64,000 nucleotides of DNA, from NCBI RefSeq assembly GCF_030767025.1, contig NZ_JASITE010000004.1, positions 62,001-126,000 on the forward strand. The letters are read 5' to 3'. The notes beneath the pieces were generated by a model. The model saw nothing but the letters and a program-made list of their open reading frames with translations, was not told the DNA's origin and searched no databases. Shown piece after piece: positions 36,421-43,755 of this stretch. A program made the position numbers and the translations under genes. Position 1 is the first letter of the stretch, and every line of letters begins with the position of its first letter. This stretch comes from Nocardia sp. CC227C (GTDB lineage: Bacteria > Actinomycetota > Actinomycetes > Mycobacteriales > Mycobacteriaceae).

Positions 36421-36590
36421 ACGACGCCACGATCAAGGCGCTGTACCGGCGTACGACCGGTACCTCGCGGAGGCCGAGCCGCCGTTCGACGTTGAGGCGG
36501 GCTGGACTCGGCTGCGGGCGGCGATCGAGGACACCGCGAGCGAGAGCAACCGAGCTGGCCGCCCGCTGCGCGGCCAGTGGTGTGGATCTG
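36417..36590 (+). pseudogene. frameshifted small gene of the array
   Basis: Starts at ATG 36417 with NDATIKALYR, then loses sense. Shifting one base at about 36450 restores YDRYLAEAEPPFDVEAGWTR followed by LRAAIEDTASESNRAGRPL. The simplest cause is loss of one G from CGGGCG. The restored frame fades near 36590, where a different coding fragment overlaps. Confidence 0.55.
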
Positions 36591-36665
36591 CTGACAGGTG
36601 CGCGGGTATCGCGAGTGGTCGTGAGCGATCACGCCGTCCGGGGTGTCGAGACGGTTCGCGAACAA
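36545..36665 (+). pseudogene. fragment resembling an FAD-dependent oxidoreductase
   Basis: In the frame of ATG 36417 the stretch ELAARCAASGVDLLTGARVS followed by RVVVSDHAVRGVETV resembles the FAD_binding_2 segment of flavoprotein dehydrogenases (LxxAxxxxGVxLxxGxRVxxLxxxxGxVxGVE). Only about 40 codons exist, out of context. It is probably a piece brought in by recombination. Confidence 0.4.
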
Positions 36666-36670
36666 CCCCG

Positions 36671-36907
36671 TCAACTGTCGCCGAGCCGAAATCCAGGCGG
36701 CCGCCCATCGTCGTCGACCTGTTCGACGTAGTTCTCGGCGGCCCTGCTCTCGGTCGGGTCATACCCCGGAAGCATCAGATCCCCATACGTGCGCGGAGGC
36801 ATGTTGGTCAGCACACCCCGCCGCTGCCTCCCCCGAACAACCCGAAACACCCACCAACACCCCGCCAGCACCGCCATCGGCACCGCGATCGCCAGGAGAA
36901 GTTCCAT
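36671..36907 (-). CDS. 78-aa single-helix membrane protein (repeat copy A)
   Basis: Begins MELLLAIAVPMAVLAGCWWV, one transmembrane helix, then a basic patch (RVVRGRQRRG) and a soluble tail (PPRTYGDLMLPGYDPTESRA). The orientation is opposite to the small-gene array. A broken copy lies 3.3 kb away at 33521-33606 in the same orientation. I know no family name. Confidence 0.7.
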   Translation of the reverse strand: MELLLAIAVPMAVLAGCWWVFRVVRGRQRRGVLTNMPPRTYGDLMLPGYDPTESRAAENYVEQVDDDGRPPGFRLGDS

Positions 36908-36917
36908 GATCGACGAC
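36840..36917 (-). repeat. direct repeat copy A (pair with 33541-33606)
   Basis: ACCCGAAACACCCACCAACA (36840 onward) matches ACCCGAAACACCCACTAACA at 33542, then CCCGCCAGCACC in both. After a 12-bp in-frame gap comes (C/T)CAGGAnnAGTTCC(A/G)TGATCGA. The two copies have the same orientation and lie about 3.3 kb apart, bracketing the DUF1152/GntR/small-gene segment. Confidence 0.75.
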
Positions 36918-36991
36918 CCTAGCCCCGCGACGCCCCACACGTCGGCAGCCACCACGACGGAGCAATCTCCAACCCCCGACACACGGACACG

Positions 36992-37390
36992 TCACGGGAG
37001 CTCACTGACCAGCCCTACGGCGACCCGCAACTGTAGGGGCAGTTCCTTGTCCTCCTGCCCCACGAACACGCCGATCCATCGCTCACCGCGCCGCCAAATC
37101 CGCAATGCCGGAATGTAGTCCGCAATCATCCGTAGCACCGGCGCGTACTCAGCGACCTGGAACCGGAGGCGGAAGATCGGAGTCGCCCCACAGCGTCAGC
37201 AGTTCGCCCTCGCCCCAGCGTTCCCGCAAAGCCGTCTGTAGGTCAGCGAGGTCCGAGTCGTATTGATGCTGCGCCGCCCAGTACGACTCCAAGTCATCAT
37301 CGAGGTCGAAACAGTCGTCGGTGCGAGCGAGGTCCAGCAGGTGGCACCCCGGTCCGGATTGATCGGCGGCACAGCATCCCTCATCGACCT
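36992..37390 (-). pseudogene. frameshifted hypothetical gene
   Basis: Two good minus-strand segments in different frames form one apparent protein. The first half reads DLARTDDCFDLDDDLESYWA, then ADLQTALRERWGEGELLTLWG. The second reads PIFRLRFQVAEYAPVLRMIA, then RGERWIGVFVGQEDKELPLQ, ending at TGA 36992. The shift is near 37190. The first segment has no start codon in its own frame before a stop near 37446. I do not recognise the family; the gene is almost certainly inactive. Confidence 0.5.
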
Positions 37391-37556
37391 TTTCCTTCGG
37401 GAATGGACGATTCAGAGCGGGCGGCCAGAGCGGTTGCGAGGTTCATAGTTACAGTTAATATCGAGCATCGTTACTACAGCAGCCGACAAGCGCTTTATAT
37501 GTCACATCACACATGTCTTCACGGCCAGAAGGCTAACATTTGGCTATCTTACGGCA

Positions 37557-38117
37557 ATGGAGCATCGACTACCGGCGACCGATCGACGACGGCTCTTGGA
37601 CCTCGCCGCTGACGGCGAAATCGCCACAATCGCCGACCTGGTCTTCTGGGACAACTCGTCCTACCCAACCGAATGGCGCACTGGAGGTCCGCGCATCCCG
37701 TTCGACAGGCTGCCACCCCCGGTGGGGATCGTCGTAATCATGTCCTTGTACGACAACGAGATTCGCAACGGCGGCTTCGAACAGTTCCTGTACAACCATC
37801 CCTCGGAGCTGTTCTATCTCCCCGGCACACTGCGACTCTTGGGGCAACCGGAACTGGCTTCTGCCTGCTTGTCGGCAGCGCATCACGCCCACGCCACGTC
37901 ACAGCTCCCGGCCTGGGGCGGCGAACGCCCGATACTCACCGGGCCGCGTGAGGTCTTCGACAGATACTTCGCTACCGAACAGGCCACCCTCGATGGCCAT
38001 CCCGAACCAGTCCCACTGCACCAGGTGGACACCATGTACTACCGGGTCGCAGACGACATCGGGAGGGCATTGGGCGCGTTCATCACCCAGAGAATCGACG
38101 ACTACACCGAATCCTGA
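37557..38117 (+). CDS. DMP19-like (DUF4375) protein
   Basis: 186 aa from ATG, with TATCTT exactly six bases upstream. The core MSLYDNEIRNGGFEQFLYNHPSE is the signature of the DUF4375/DMP19 family. The name-giving Neisseria protein is a DNA mimic that displaces a repressor; most homologues are unstudied. The protein is acidic, as a DNA mimic would be. The 110 bp upstream is the most A+T-rich part of this region, a sign of recent acquisition. Confidence 0.75.
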   Translation: MEHRLPATDRRRLLDLAADGEIATIADLVFWDNSSYPTEWRTGGPRIPFDRLPPPVGIVVIMSLYDNEIRNGGFEQFLYNHPSELFYLPGTLRLLGQPELASACLSAAHHAHATSQLPAWGGERPILTGPREVFDRYFATEQATLDGHPEPVPLHQVDTMYYRVADDIGRALGAFITQRIDDYTES

Positions 38118-38237
38118 GCTGTGAAAGCCATGATCGTCCGCCGACCGCACAAACCGCACCGGATATCGCGGTCGAATCTCGAATCATGTTCTGCCCCATC
38201 CCGGTTGCAGACGGCCCGGCGTGCATAGCATCGCGTC

Positions 38238-39011
38238 ATGCGACCGCAATGGATCATCGATCTCCACGAGGACTTCCCCGGCTCCGCTCTCGTCGCGGCC
38301 GCGCTCGACGACCCGCTGATCGTGGAACCGCATGATGCGATGATGGGCCGCTGGCCGGGCGTCCACGAGGGCCGCGCGGTCGTCGGGTACGGCACGATGC
38401 CGACGATGCGGAGCCTCCGTCGCGTTCCGGGGCTCGGGGAAGCGGTGTTCGACGACTACGCGACGCTGCGCTGCTCGTTCTACTACCGCCACGTGTACGA
38501 CCTGCTCGGACGGACCGCCGTGTTCATGCCGTTCTCGGCGGTTCCCCAGCTACCGCTCCGGCGCATGTTCGGAGGTGACCAGGTCTTCGTTCGCAGCGAT
38601 ACGAACTACAAGCTGTTCCCCGCCGGCGTGCATGCGATCGCAGAGCTGGGGCGTTGGCTCCAGACGTACGACCAATACCGCGACGAGCTCGTCGTCGTCT
38701 CCGAGGTTGTGAGCTTCGAGCGTGAGTACCGGTGTTTCTGCCGTAACGGCCGTTTCGTCTGCGGAAGCTCGTACCCGATCGAGCCGTTCCTTCCGGTCCC
38801 GGATCATGTCCGTGGCTTCGCGGAGGCCGCGGCGGCCCGACTACTCGCCCACGGCTCCACCATGGTCACCGTCGACGTCGGTGTGGGCCTCGACGGCGTG
38901 CTCCGCCTCGTCGAGCTGGGCGGTGTGAACAGCTGGGGTATCTACGGATCGTACGTCGCCGACTTCATAGCCGCGATGGAAGCCGAGGCGCTCGCCCGCG
39001 CCGACATGTGA
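38238..39011 (+). CDS. ATP-grasp domain protein (DUF4343-type)
   Basis: 257 aa from ATG, with TAGCAT six bases upstream. The ATP-grasp C-terminal half is clear: VVSEVVSFEREYRCFCRNGR, then VTVDVGVGLDGVLRLVELGG and NSWGIYGSYV, carrying the Glu/Asn metal ligands. The N-domain (QVFVRSDTNYKLFPAGV) holds the phosphate-side segment. ATP-grasp ligases join a carboxylate to an amine or thiol through acyl-phosphate. DUF4343 members are of unknown substrate and often sit in accessory regions. No ligation partner peptide is obvious beside it, except possibly the small secreted protein downstream. Confidence 0.8.
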   Translation: MRPQWIIDLHEDFPGSALVAAALDDPLIVEPHDAMMGRWPGVHEGRAVVGYGTMPTMRSLRRVPGLGEAVFDDYATLRCSFYYRHVYDLLGRTAVFMPFSAVPQLPLRRMFGGDQVFVRSDTNYKLFPAGVHAIAELGRWLQTYDQYRDELVVVSEVVSFEREYRCFCRNGRFVCGSSYPIEPFLPVPDHVRGFAEAAAARLLAHGSTMVTVDVGVGLDGVLRLVELGGVNSWGIYGSYVADFIAAMEAEALARADM

Positions 39012-39118
39012 TGACGTTCCGGGGACACGGCGGCATCGCACGACCGACAGAGACAGTCAGTAACACGACAGCTACCCCAACCCGATGTGTCTGGCATCAC
39101 CCATTCAGGAGGTTCGGG

Positions 39119-39436
39119 ATGTTTTCAGCGAAGCGACTCGCCGCCAGCGCCGTCGTAACCGGCGCGGCCGCGGCCACCGTACTCGCCGGTGGCGGCACAG
39201 CACAGGCTGACGTGCCGGTATGGCAGGCCAACTGTCACGTGTACAACATCTTCAACACCGGCGGGATGTCCACCTGCGAGCTGCCGACCTGGCACCAGGT
39301 GAAGCTCACCTGCGTCGCATGGCCCATACCGTTCACCTACTGGAAGTACGGCCCGGCACACTATGGGCAGAACCAGTCCTGGGCCAGCTGCGACTCACTG
39401 GGCGCACTGGTGGGGATCGAGGTCATCCAGGCATAG
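39119..39436 (+). CDS. small secreted cysteine-containing protein
   Basis: 105 aa from ATG, with AGGAGG at 39107-39112. Signal peptide: KRLAAS, then AVVTGAAAATVLAGGGTAQA, with predicted cleavage before DVPVW. The mature part of about 72 residues has four cysteines (ANCHVY, STCELP, LTCVAW, ASCDSL) that can form two disulfides, and many aromatic residues. No family recognised. Transcribed in the same direction as the ATP-grasp gene, 107 bp apart. Confidence 0.75.
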   Translation: MFSAKRLAASAVVTGAAAATVLAGGGTAQADVPVWQANCHVYNIFNTGGMSTCELPTWHQVKLTCVAWPIPFTYWKYGPAHYGQNQSWASCDSLGALVGIEVIQA

Positions 39437-39542
39437 GTCGAGCTCCGCCGACTGGCGATGACGCGCTCACGTGAAGCGAACGCGTGCGTTGTCGGCGGCG
39501 GACTCGATGGGGAACAGCGCCGGGAGCGGCTACCCCGCCCGG

Positions 39543-39962
39543 CTACTCGACCGGGCTGAAGCCCACCATCCACGGCACCCCGAACTTGTCGGTCACCATC
39601 CCGAACGCCTCCGACCATTCGGTCTTGCCGAAGGGCATGGTGATCTCGCCGCCCGCGCCGAGTTCGGTGAAGATGCGTTCGGCTTCCTCACGCAGGTCGA
39701 GGTCGACCGAGACCGCGTAGGGCGGGTTGGTGGTGTTCACCGTCTCGCCGGGTGGGCAGTCGGAGGCCATGAGCAGGTGGGCGGTGCCGCGCAGCGGGAG
39801 GGCTACGTGGGCGACGAGGTGCTTGGACTCGGCCGGGAGTTCGTCACCGCCGCCCATCTCGCCGAAGCGGGTGATGTCCAGTTCGCCGCCGAAGACGCTC
39901 TGGTAGAAGGTGAACGCCTCCTCGGCGTTGCCGTTGAAGATCAGGTACGGGTTCAGGTTCAC
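39543..39962 (-). CDS. VOC-family PhnB-like protein
   Basis: 139 aa from GTG 39962, preceded by GAGGAGG at good spacing; the frame's earlier GTG at 39977 would swallow that site. NLNPYLIFNGNAEEAFTFYQSVFGGEL and DKFGVPWMVGF are typical of PhnB/YjdN-like VOC proteins. The function is undetermined. Confidence 0.85.
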   Translation of the reverse strand: MNLNPYLIFNGNAEEAFTFYQSVFGGELDITRFGEMGGGDELPAESKHLVAHVALPLRGTAHLLMASDCPPGETVNTTNPPYAVSVDLDLREEAERIFTELGAGGEITMPFGKTEWSEAFGMVTDKFGVPWMVGFSPVE

Positions 39963-40056
39963 GGTATGCCTCCTCACGCGCTGGCGGGTCGGGGAAACTG
40001 CAGCGGCCGCCGCCCCCGCAATGGAGACGACGGCCGCGGCCGGAACTCATCGGTGT

Positions 40057-41847
40057 TCAGTTGTAGATCGCGTCCACGTCGGTGGCGTACTGCTTCATGA
40101 CCACCGCGCGCTTGAGCGACATCTTCGGGGTCAGCTCGCCACCCTCCTGGGTCCAGTCGACCGGCAGGATGCGGATCTTCTTGATCGCCTCGGCGTGCGA
40201 GACCAGCTTGTTGGTGGCGGCCACCGCCTCGTTGATCTCCGCGACCAGCTTCGGGTTCTCGATGATCTGCTCCATGGCGGTGTCGGCCGGAACGCCGTTG
40301 CGGTCCTTCCAGCCGGGCAGCGCCTCTTGGTCGAGGGTGATGAGCGCGCCGACGAACGGCTGGCCGTCGCCGACCACCATGACCTGGCTGATCAGCGGAT
40401 GCTGACGCAGCGAGTCCTCGAGCATGGCCGGGGAGACGTTCTTGCCGCCCGCGGTGACGATGATCTCCTTCTTGCGGCCGACGATGGAGATGAAACCCTG
40501 CTCGTCGATGGCGCCCAGGTCACCGGTCTTGAACCAGCCGTCGGCGAACGCGTCGGCGGTGGCCTCCGGGTTGTTCCAGTAGCCCGCGAAGACGACCGGG
40601 CCCTTGATGAGCAGCTCGCCGTCCTCGGCGACCTTCGCGCCGTGCCCCGGCAGCGGACGGCCCACGGTGCCGACCTTGATGTGCTCGGGGGTGTTCACGC
40701 TGACGGCGGCGGTGGACTCGGTCAGACCGTAGCCCTCGTAGATGGTGACGCCCGCGCCGCGGAAGAAATGGCCCAGGCGCGCACCCAGGGGTCCGCCGCC
40801 GGAGACGGCGGAGGCGCAGCGGCCGCCCATGGCCTCGCGCAGCTTGCCGTACACCAGCTTGTCGAAGACGGTGTGCTTGAGCTTGAGCACGAAACCGGGG
40901 CCGCCGTTCTGCAGCGCCTCGGAGTACTGCACGGCCACATCGGCGGCGGCGTCGAAGATCTTGCCCTTGCCGCCGTCGTGCGCCTTCTGCTTGGCGCCGT
41001 TGAACACCTTCTCGAACACGCGCGGCACCGAGAGGATGAAGTCCGGCTTGTACTTGCCGAACTGCTCGACCAGCGTGGTCCAGTCGGCGGTGTGCGCCAC
41101 GGTGACACCGGCGTCGAAGGCGGCCAGCGCCACGGCGCGGGCGAAGACGTGCGCCAGCGGCAGGAACAGCAGCGACTTGCGGTCGGGCCGCAGGAATTCG
41201 CTCATGGCGGAGCGGTCGGCGGCCGACTCGGCGTACAGGTTGGCATGCGAGAGCATGACGCCCTTGGGGCGGCCGGTGGTGCCGGAGGTGTAGATCAGGG
41301 TGGCCGGGGAGGCCGCCTTCACCTGGGCGCGGCGCTCGTGCACCACGCTGTCGTCGAGGTCCGCGCCGCGCTTGATCAGCTCGGCGACCGCGCCGCCCTC
41401 GATCTGGAGCACCTCGCCCAGGTCGCCCAGGCCGCCTTCGATCTCGCCGATGGTGGCGCGGTGCTGCTCGTTCTGGACGACGATCAGCTTGGTGGCCGAG
41501 TCGGACAGGATCCAGCGGCACTGCTCGGCCGAGGAGCTGTCGAAGATGGCGACGGTGCAGCCGCCGGCGGCCCAGATGGCGAAGTCGAGCACCACCCACT
41601 CGTAGCTGGTCGCGGCCATGATGGCGACGCGGTCGCCGAGCTCGATGCCGGAGGCCACGAACCCCTTGGCGACATCGGTCACGGTCTTGGCGAACTCCGT
41701 GGCCGTGACGTCGTTCCAGCCGCCGTTACCGTCCGGAGTGTTGAAGACGACCAGGTTCGGCGTCTCCTTCGCATGCCGGAACGCGCCGTCCGACATGTTC
41801 GCGTTCTCCGGAATGGTGTAGGTAGCCGGGACTTCGAACTCTCGCAT
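40057..41847 (-). CDS. long-chain fatty-acid-CoA ligase, FadD15-like
   Basis: 596 aa from ATG, with GGAAGG upstream. Full ANL architecture: IYTSGTTGRPKGVMLSHANL (185-204), YEGYGLTESTA, FKTGDLG, GRKKEIIVTAGGKNVSPAML and the catalytic-lysine region ELTPKMSLKRAVV (Lys575). It activates long-chain fatty acids to acyl-CoA with ATP for lipid synthesis or degradation. The sequence strongly recalls mycobacterial FadD15. No partner genes are in the same unit. Confidence 0.93.
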   Translation of the reverse strand: MREFEVPATYTIPENANMSDGAFRHAKETPNLVVFNTPDGNGGWNDVTATEFAKTVTDVAKGFVASGIELGDRVAIMAATSYEWVVLDFAIWAAGGCTVAIFDSSSAEQCRWILSDSATKLIVVQNEQHRATIGEIEGGLGDLGEVLQIEGGAVAELIKRGADLDDSVVHERRAQVKAASPATLIYTSGTTGRPKGVMLSHANLYAESAADRSAMSEFLRPDRKSLLFLPLAHVFARAVALAAFDAGVTVAHTADWTTLVEQFGKYKPDFILSVPRVFEKVFNGAKQKAHDGGKGKIFDAAADVAVQYSEALQNGGPGFVLKLKHTVFDKLVYGKLREAMGGRCASAVSGGGPLGARLGHFFRGAGVTIYEGYGLTESTAAVSVNTPEHIKVGTVGRPLPGHGAKVAEDGELLIKGPVVFAGYWNNPEATADAFADGWFKTGDLGAIDEQGFISIVGRKKEIIVTAGGKNVSPAMLEDSLRQHPLISQVMVVGDGQPFVGALITLDQEALPGWKDRNGVPADTAMEQIIENPKLVAEINEAVAATNKLVSHAEAIKKIRILPVDWTQEGGELTPKMSLKRAVVMKQYATDVDAIYN

Positions 41848-41905
41848 CGCTGCCCTTCCACAGTGGGTTAACTCGCCAGTAATTTACGCCACGCTCCGGC
41901 GCAGC

Positions 41906-41950
41906 GCCCGGCGGGACCTGCGGAACACGTTCCGCGGCAGGCCGCCGGGC
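41906..41950 (-). terminator. hairpin ending the monooxygenase/SDR/hydrolase operon
   Basis: GCCCGGCGG pairs with CCGCCGGGC over 9 bp, enclosing a second stem (CCTGC..GGAAC / GTTCC..GCAGG). It starts 23 bp after the hydrolase stop. There is no T-tract. Confidence 0.6.
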
Positions 41951-41972
41951 CGGGGTCACGGGTGCTCGGACA

Positions 41973-42887
41973 CTATCCGATGGACCGTGTTTGCGCAGGT
42001 CGCAGGGCCTGCCGTAGGAACTCCGCGAGCTCGCGGGTCACCTGCGCGGCGGCTTCTACCAGAGTTGCCTGCGCTTGGGAGACGTGCCAGAGCCCACGGC
42101 TCTCGCTGAAGTCGACCGAAACATTGGAAGATTCCAGTTTCGTGACCAACCGCAGGCACTGACCGTGCAGCAGTTCGTCCACGTCGGCCTGCACATAGGT
42201 GGGCGGCAGGCCGTGCAGGTCGCCGAGCAGCGGCGCGTACCCGGGGTCGAGACCGTCGGCGTCACCCAGATAGGCGTCGGCGCAGGCGCGCGACCACGGC
42301 TTGGTGAGCACGAGATCGCTGGCGCGCTCGGGGATCTCGTTGGGATCGGACCACGGCGCGATCAGTCCGAGCGCGGCCGGGGTGAACCCGTGCCGGTCCC
42401 GCAACCGCAGCGCCAAGGCCAGCGACAGTCCGCCGCCGGCCGAATCACCGGCCACCGCAATGCGTTCCGGCCGGTAACCGGTGGCGACCAGATCCAGGAA
42501 GGCGGCCTCTGCGTCGTCGAGCGCGGCCGGGAAGGGATGTTCGGGCGCGAGCCGGTAGTCCGGCACGTGCACCCGGCAGCCGATCTCCCGGGCCAGCACC
42601 GCGGCCAGGGCGCGGTGCGTCACGGGAGAACCGACCGTGTACCCGCCGCCGTGCAGGTACAGCACGGTGATGGCGTCGGAAACCGGTCCGGCGGTGAGCC
42701 TTTCGGCGGGCCGCTCACCCAGGCGGATGCGCTCCACCCGGGTGCCGCGCGGCAGCAGCTGACCGGCCGCACCGGCGTCCATGAGCCGGCGCTGCACGGT
42801 GAACGGCAGCCGGGCGTTGAGCATGACACGGAACAGCGGTCGTAGTACCGCGCGGGCGACGGGCAGCGGCAGCGAGATCTCGGGCAT
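41973..42887 (-). CDS. HSL-family esterase/lipase (LipR-like)
   Basis: 304 aa from ATG 42887. It has oxyanion-hole HGGGY (79-83), nucleophile GDSAGG with Ser149, an acidic residue in DVDELLHG (235-238) and His268 (LWHVS), the hormone-sensitive-lipase pattern. It is the last gene of a three-gene operon with a Baeyer-Villiger-type monooxygenase and an SDR, only 8 bp after the SDR stop. Baeyer-Villiger enzymes make esters, so an esterase here is chemically logical. Confidence 0.88.
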   Translation of the reverse strand: MPEISLPLPVARAVLRPLFRVMLNARLPFTVQRRLMDAGAAGQLLPRGTRVERIRLGERPAERLTAGPVSDAITVLYLHGGGYTVGSPVTHRALAAVLAREIGCRVHVPDYRLAPEHPFPAALDDAEAAFLDLVATGYRPERIAVAGDSAGGGLSLALALRLRDRHGFTPAALGLIAPWSDPNEIPERASDLVLTKPWSRACADAYLGDADGLDPGYAPLLGDLHGLPPTYVQADVDELLHGQCLRLVTKLESSNVSVDFSESRGLWHVSQAQATLVEAAAQVTRELAEFLRQALRPAQTRSIG

Positions 42888-42895
42888 GATCACTT

Positions 42896-43732
42896 TCAGG
42901 GCAGGGCGCGCTTCTGCACGACGGCGGCGATGCGCTGGTAGTACGAGGCGGTGGTGCGCACGAACAGGTCGAGAACCTTTGCCTCCCAACCGATCAACAC
43001 CCGGCCGTGGCCCTTGCCGACGCCGTTCAGAATGGTCTCGGCGGCCATCTCGGGGGTGTGCATGGCGAGCTTGCTGTCGAACAGCGCGGCCAGGTTCTTC
43101 TGATCCAGGCCCTCGGCGACGGTGGCGTTGCGGGCCACGGCGGTCTTGATGCCGCCCGGATGCACGCAGGTCACCTTGACCGGGTCACCGCTCATGAGCA
43201 TTTCCTGGCGCAATGCCTCGGTGAAGCCGCGCACCGCGAATTTGGCGGCATTGTAGGCACTCTGGCCGGGGACCGCGATCAGGCCGAAGAGGCTGGACAC
43301 GTTCACCACGTGGCCCGCACCGGATTCGATCAGGTACGGCAGAAATGCCTTGGTGCCGTTGACGACTCCCCAGAAGTCGACGTCCATGATGCGTTCGATG
43401 TCTTTGAACTGCGTCGCGACCACGTCGCCGTGGTGGGCGATTCCGGCATTGTTGTAGATCTGGTTGACCTTGCCGAAATGCTCCTTGACCTGGTCGGCGT
43501 AGAGCAGCACGGCCTCACGCTCGGCCACATTGAGCCGGTCCGACTTGATCTGCACGCCGAACTTCTCACAGCGGCGCGCCGTTTCGGCCAGGCCCTCGGT
43601 ATCGATATCGGAGAGCGCGAGTTTCGCACCGCGCCGGGCCAGCGCCTCGGCGAGGGCGCGGCCGATGCCGGATCCGGCGCCGGTGATCACGCAGACCTTG
43701 TCCTGGAAGTAAGCGTCGTTGCTCACGGTCAC
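42896..43732 (-). CDS. short-chain dehydrogenase/reductase
   Basis: 278 aa from GTG 43732 (GTG 43726 is alternative). NAD(P)-binding TGAGSGIG (17-24), NNAG (94-97), Ser146/Ser147 in NVSSLFG, and YNAAK (Tyr160, Lys164). The C-terminal extension (VLIGWEAKVLDLFVRTTASY) matches mycobacterial SDRs such as SadH/Rv3085. It probably interconverts an alcohol and the ketone used by the monooxygenase. It sits 23 bp downstream of the monooxygenase gene. Confidence 0.9.
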   Translation of the reverse strand: MTVSNDAYFQDKVCVITGAGSGIGRALAEALARRGAKLALSDIDTEGLAETARRCEKFGVQIKSDRLNVAEREAVLLYADQVKEHFGKVNQIYNNAGIAHHGDVVATQFKDIERIMDVDFWGVVNGTKAFLPYLIESGAGHVVNVSSLFGLIAVPGQSAYNAAKFAVRGFTEALRQEMLMSGDPVKVTCVHPGGIKTAVARNATVAEGLDQKNLAALFDSKLAMHTPEMAAETILNGVGKGHGRVLIGWEAKVLDLFVRTTASYYQRIAAVVQKRALP

Positions 43733-43755
43733 TCTTTCGGTTGGGGTGGACGGAT

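Noticed and set aside
37440..37556. Replication origin or attachment site in the A+T-rich stretch
   Set aside because: No DnaA-box cluster, no integrase gene and no tRNA 3'-end copy nearby.
40003..40045. Terminator after the fatty-acid-CoA ligase built on CGGCCG words
   Set aside because: Only short self-complementary GC words; no stem long enough to be convincing.
39910..41871. A 653-aa plus-strand frame opposite the fatty-acid-CoA ligase
   Set aside because: Clear antisense shadow of an intact ANL enzyme.
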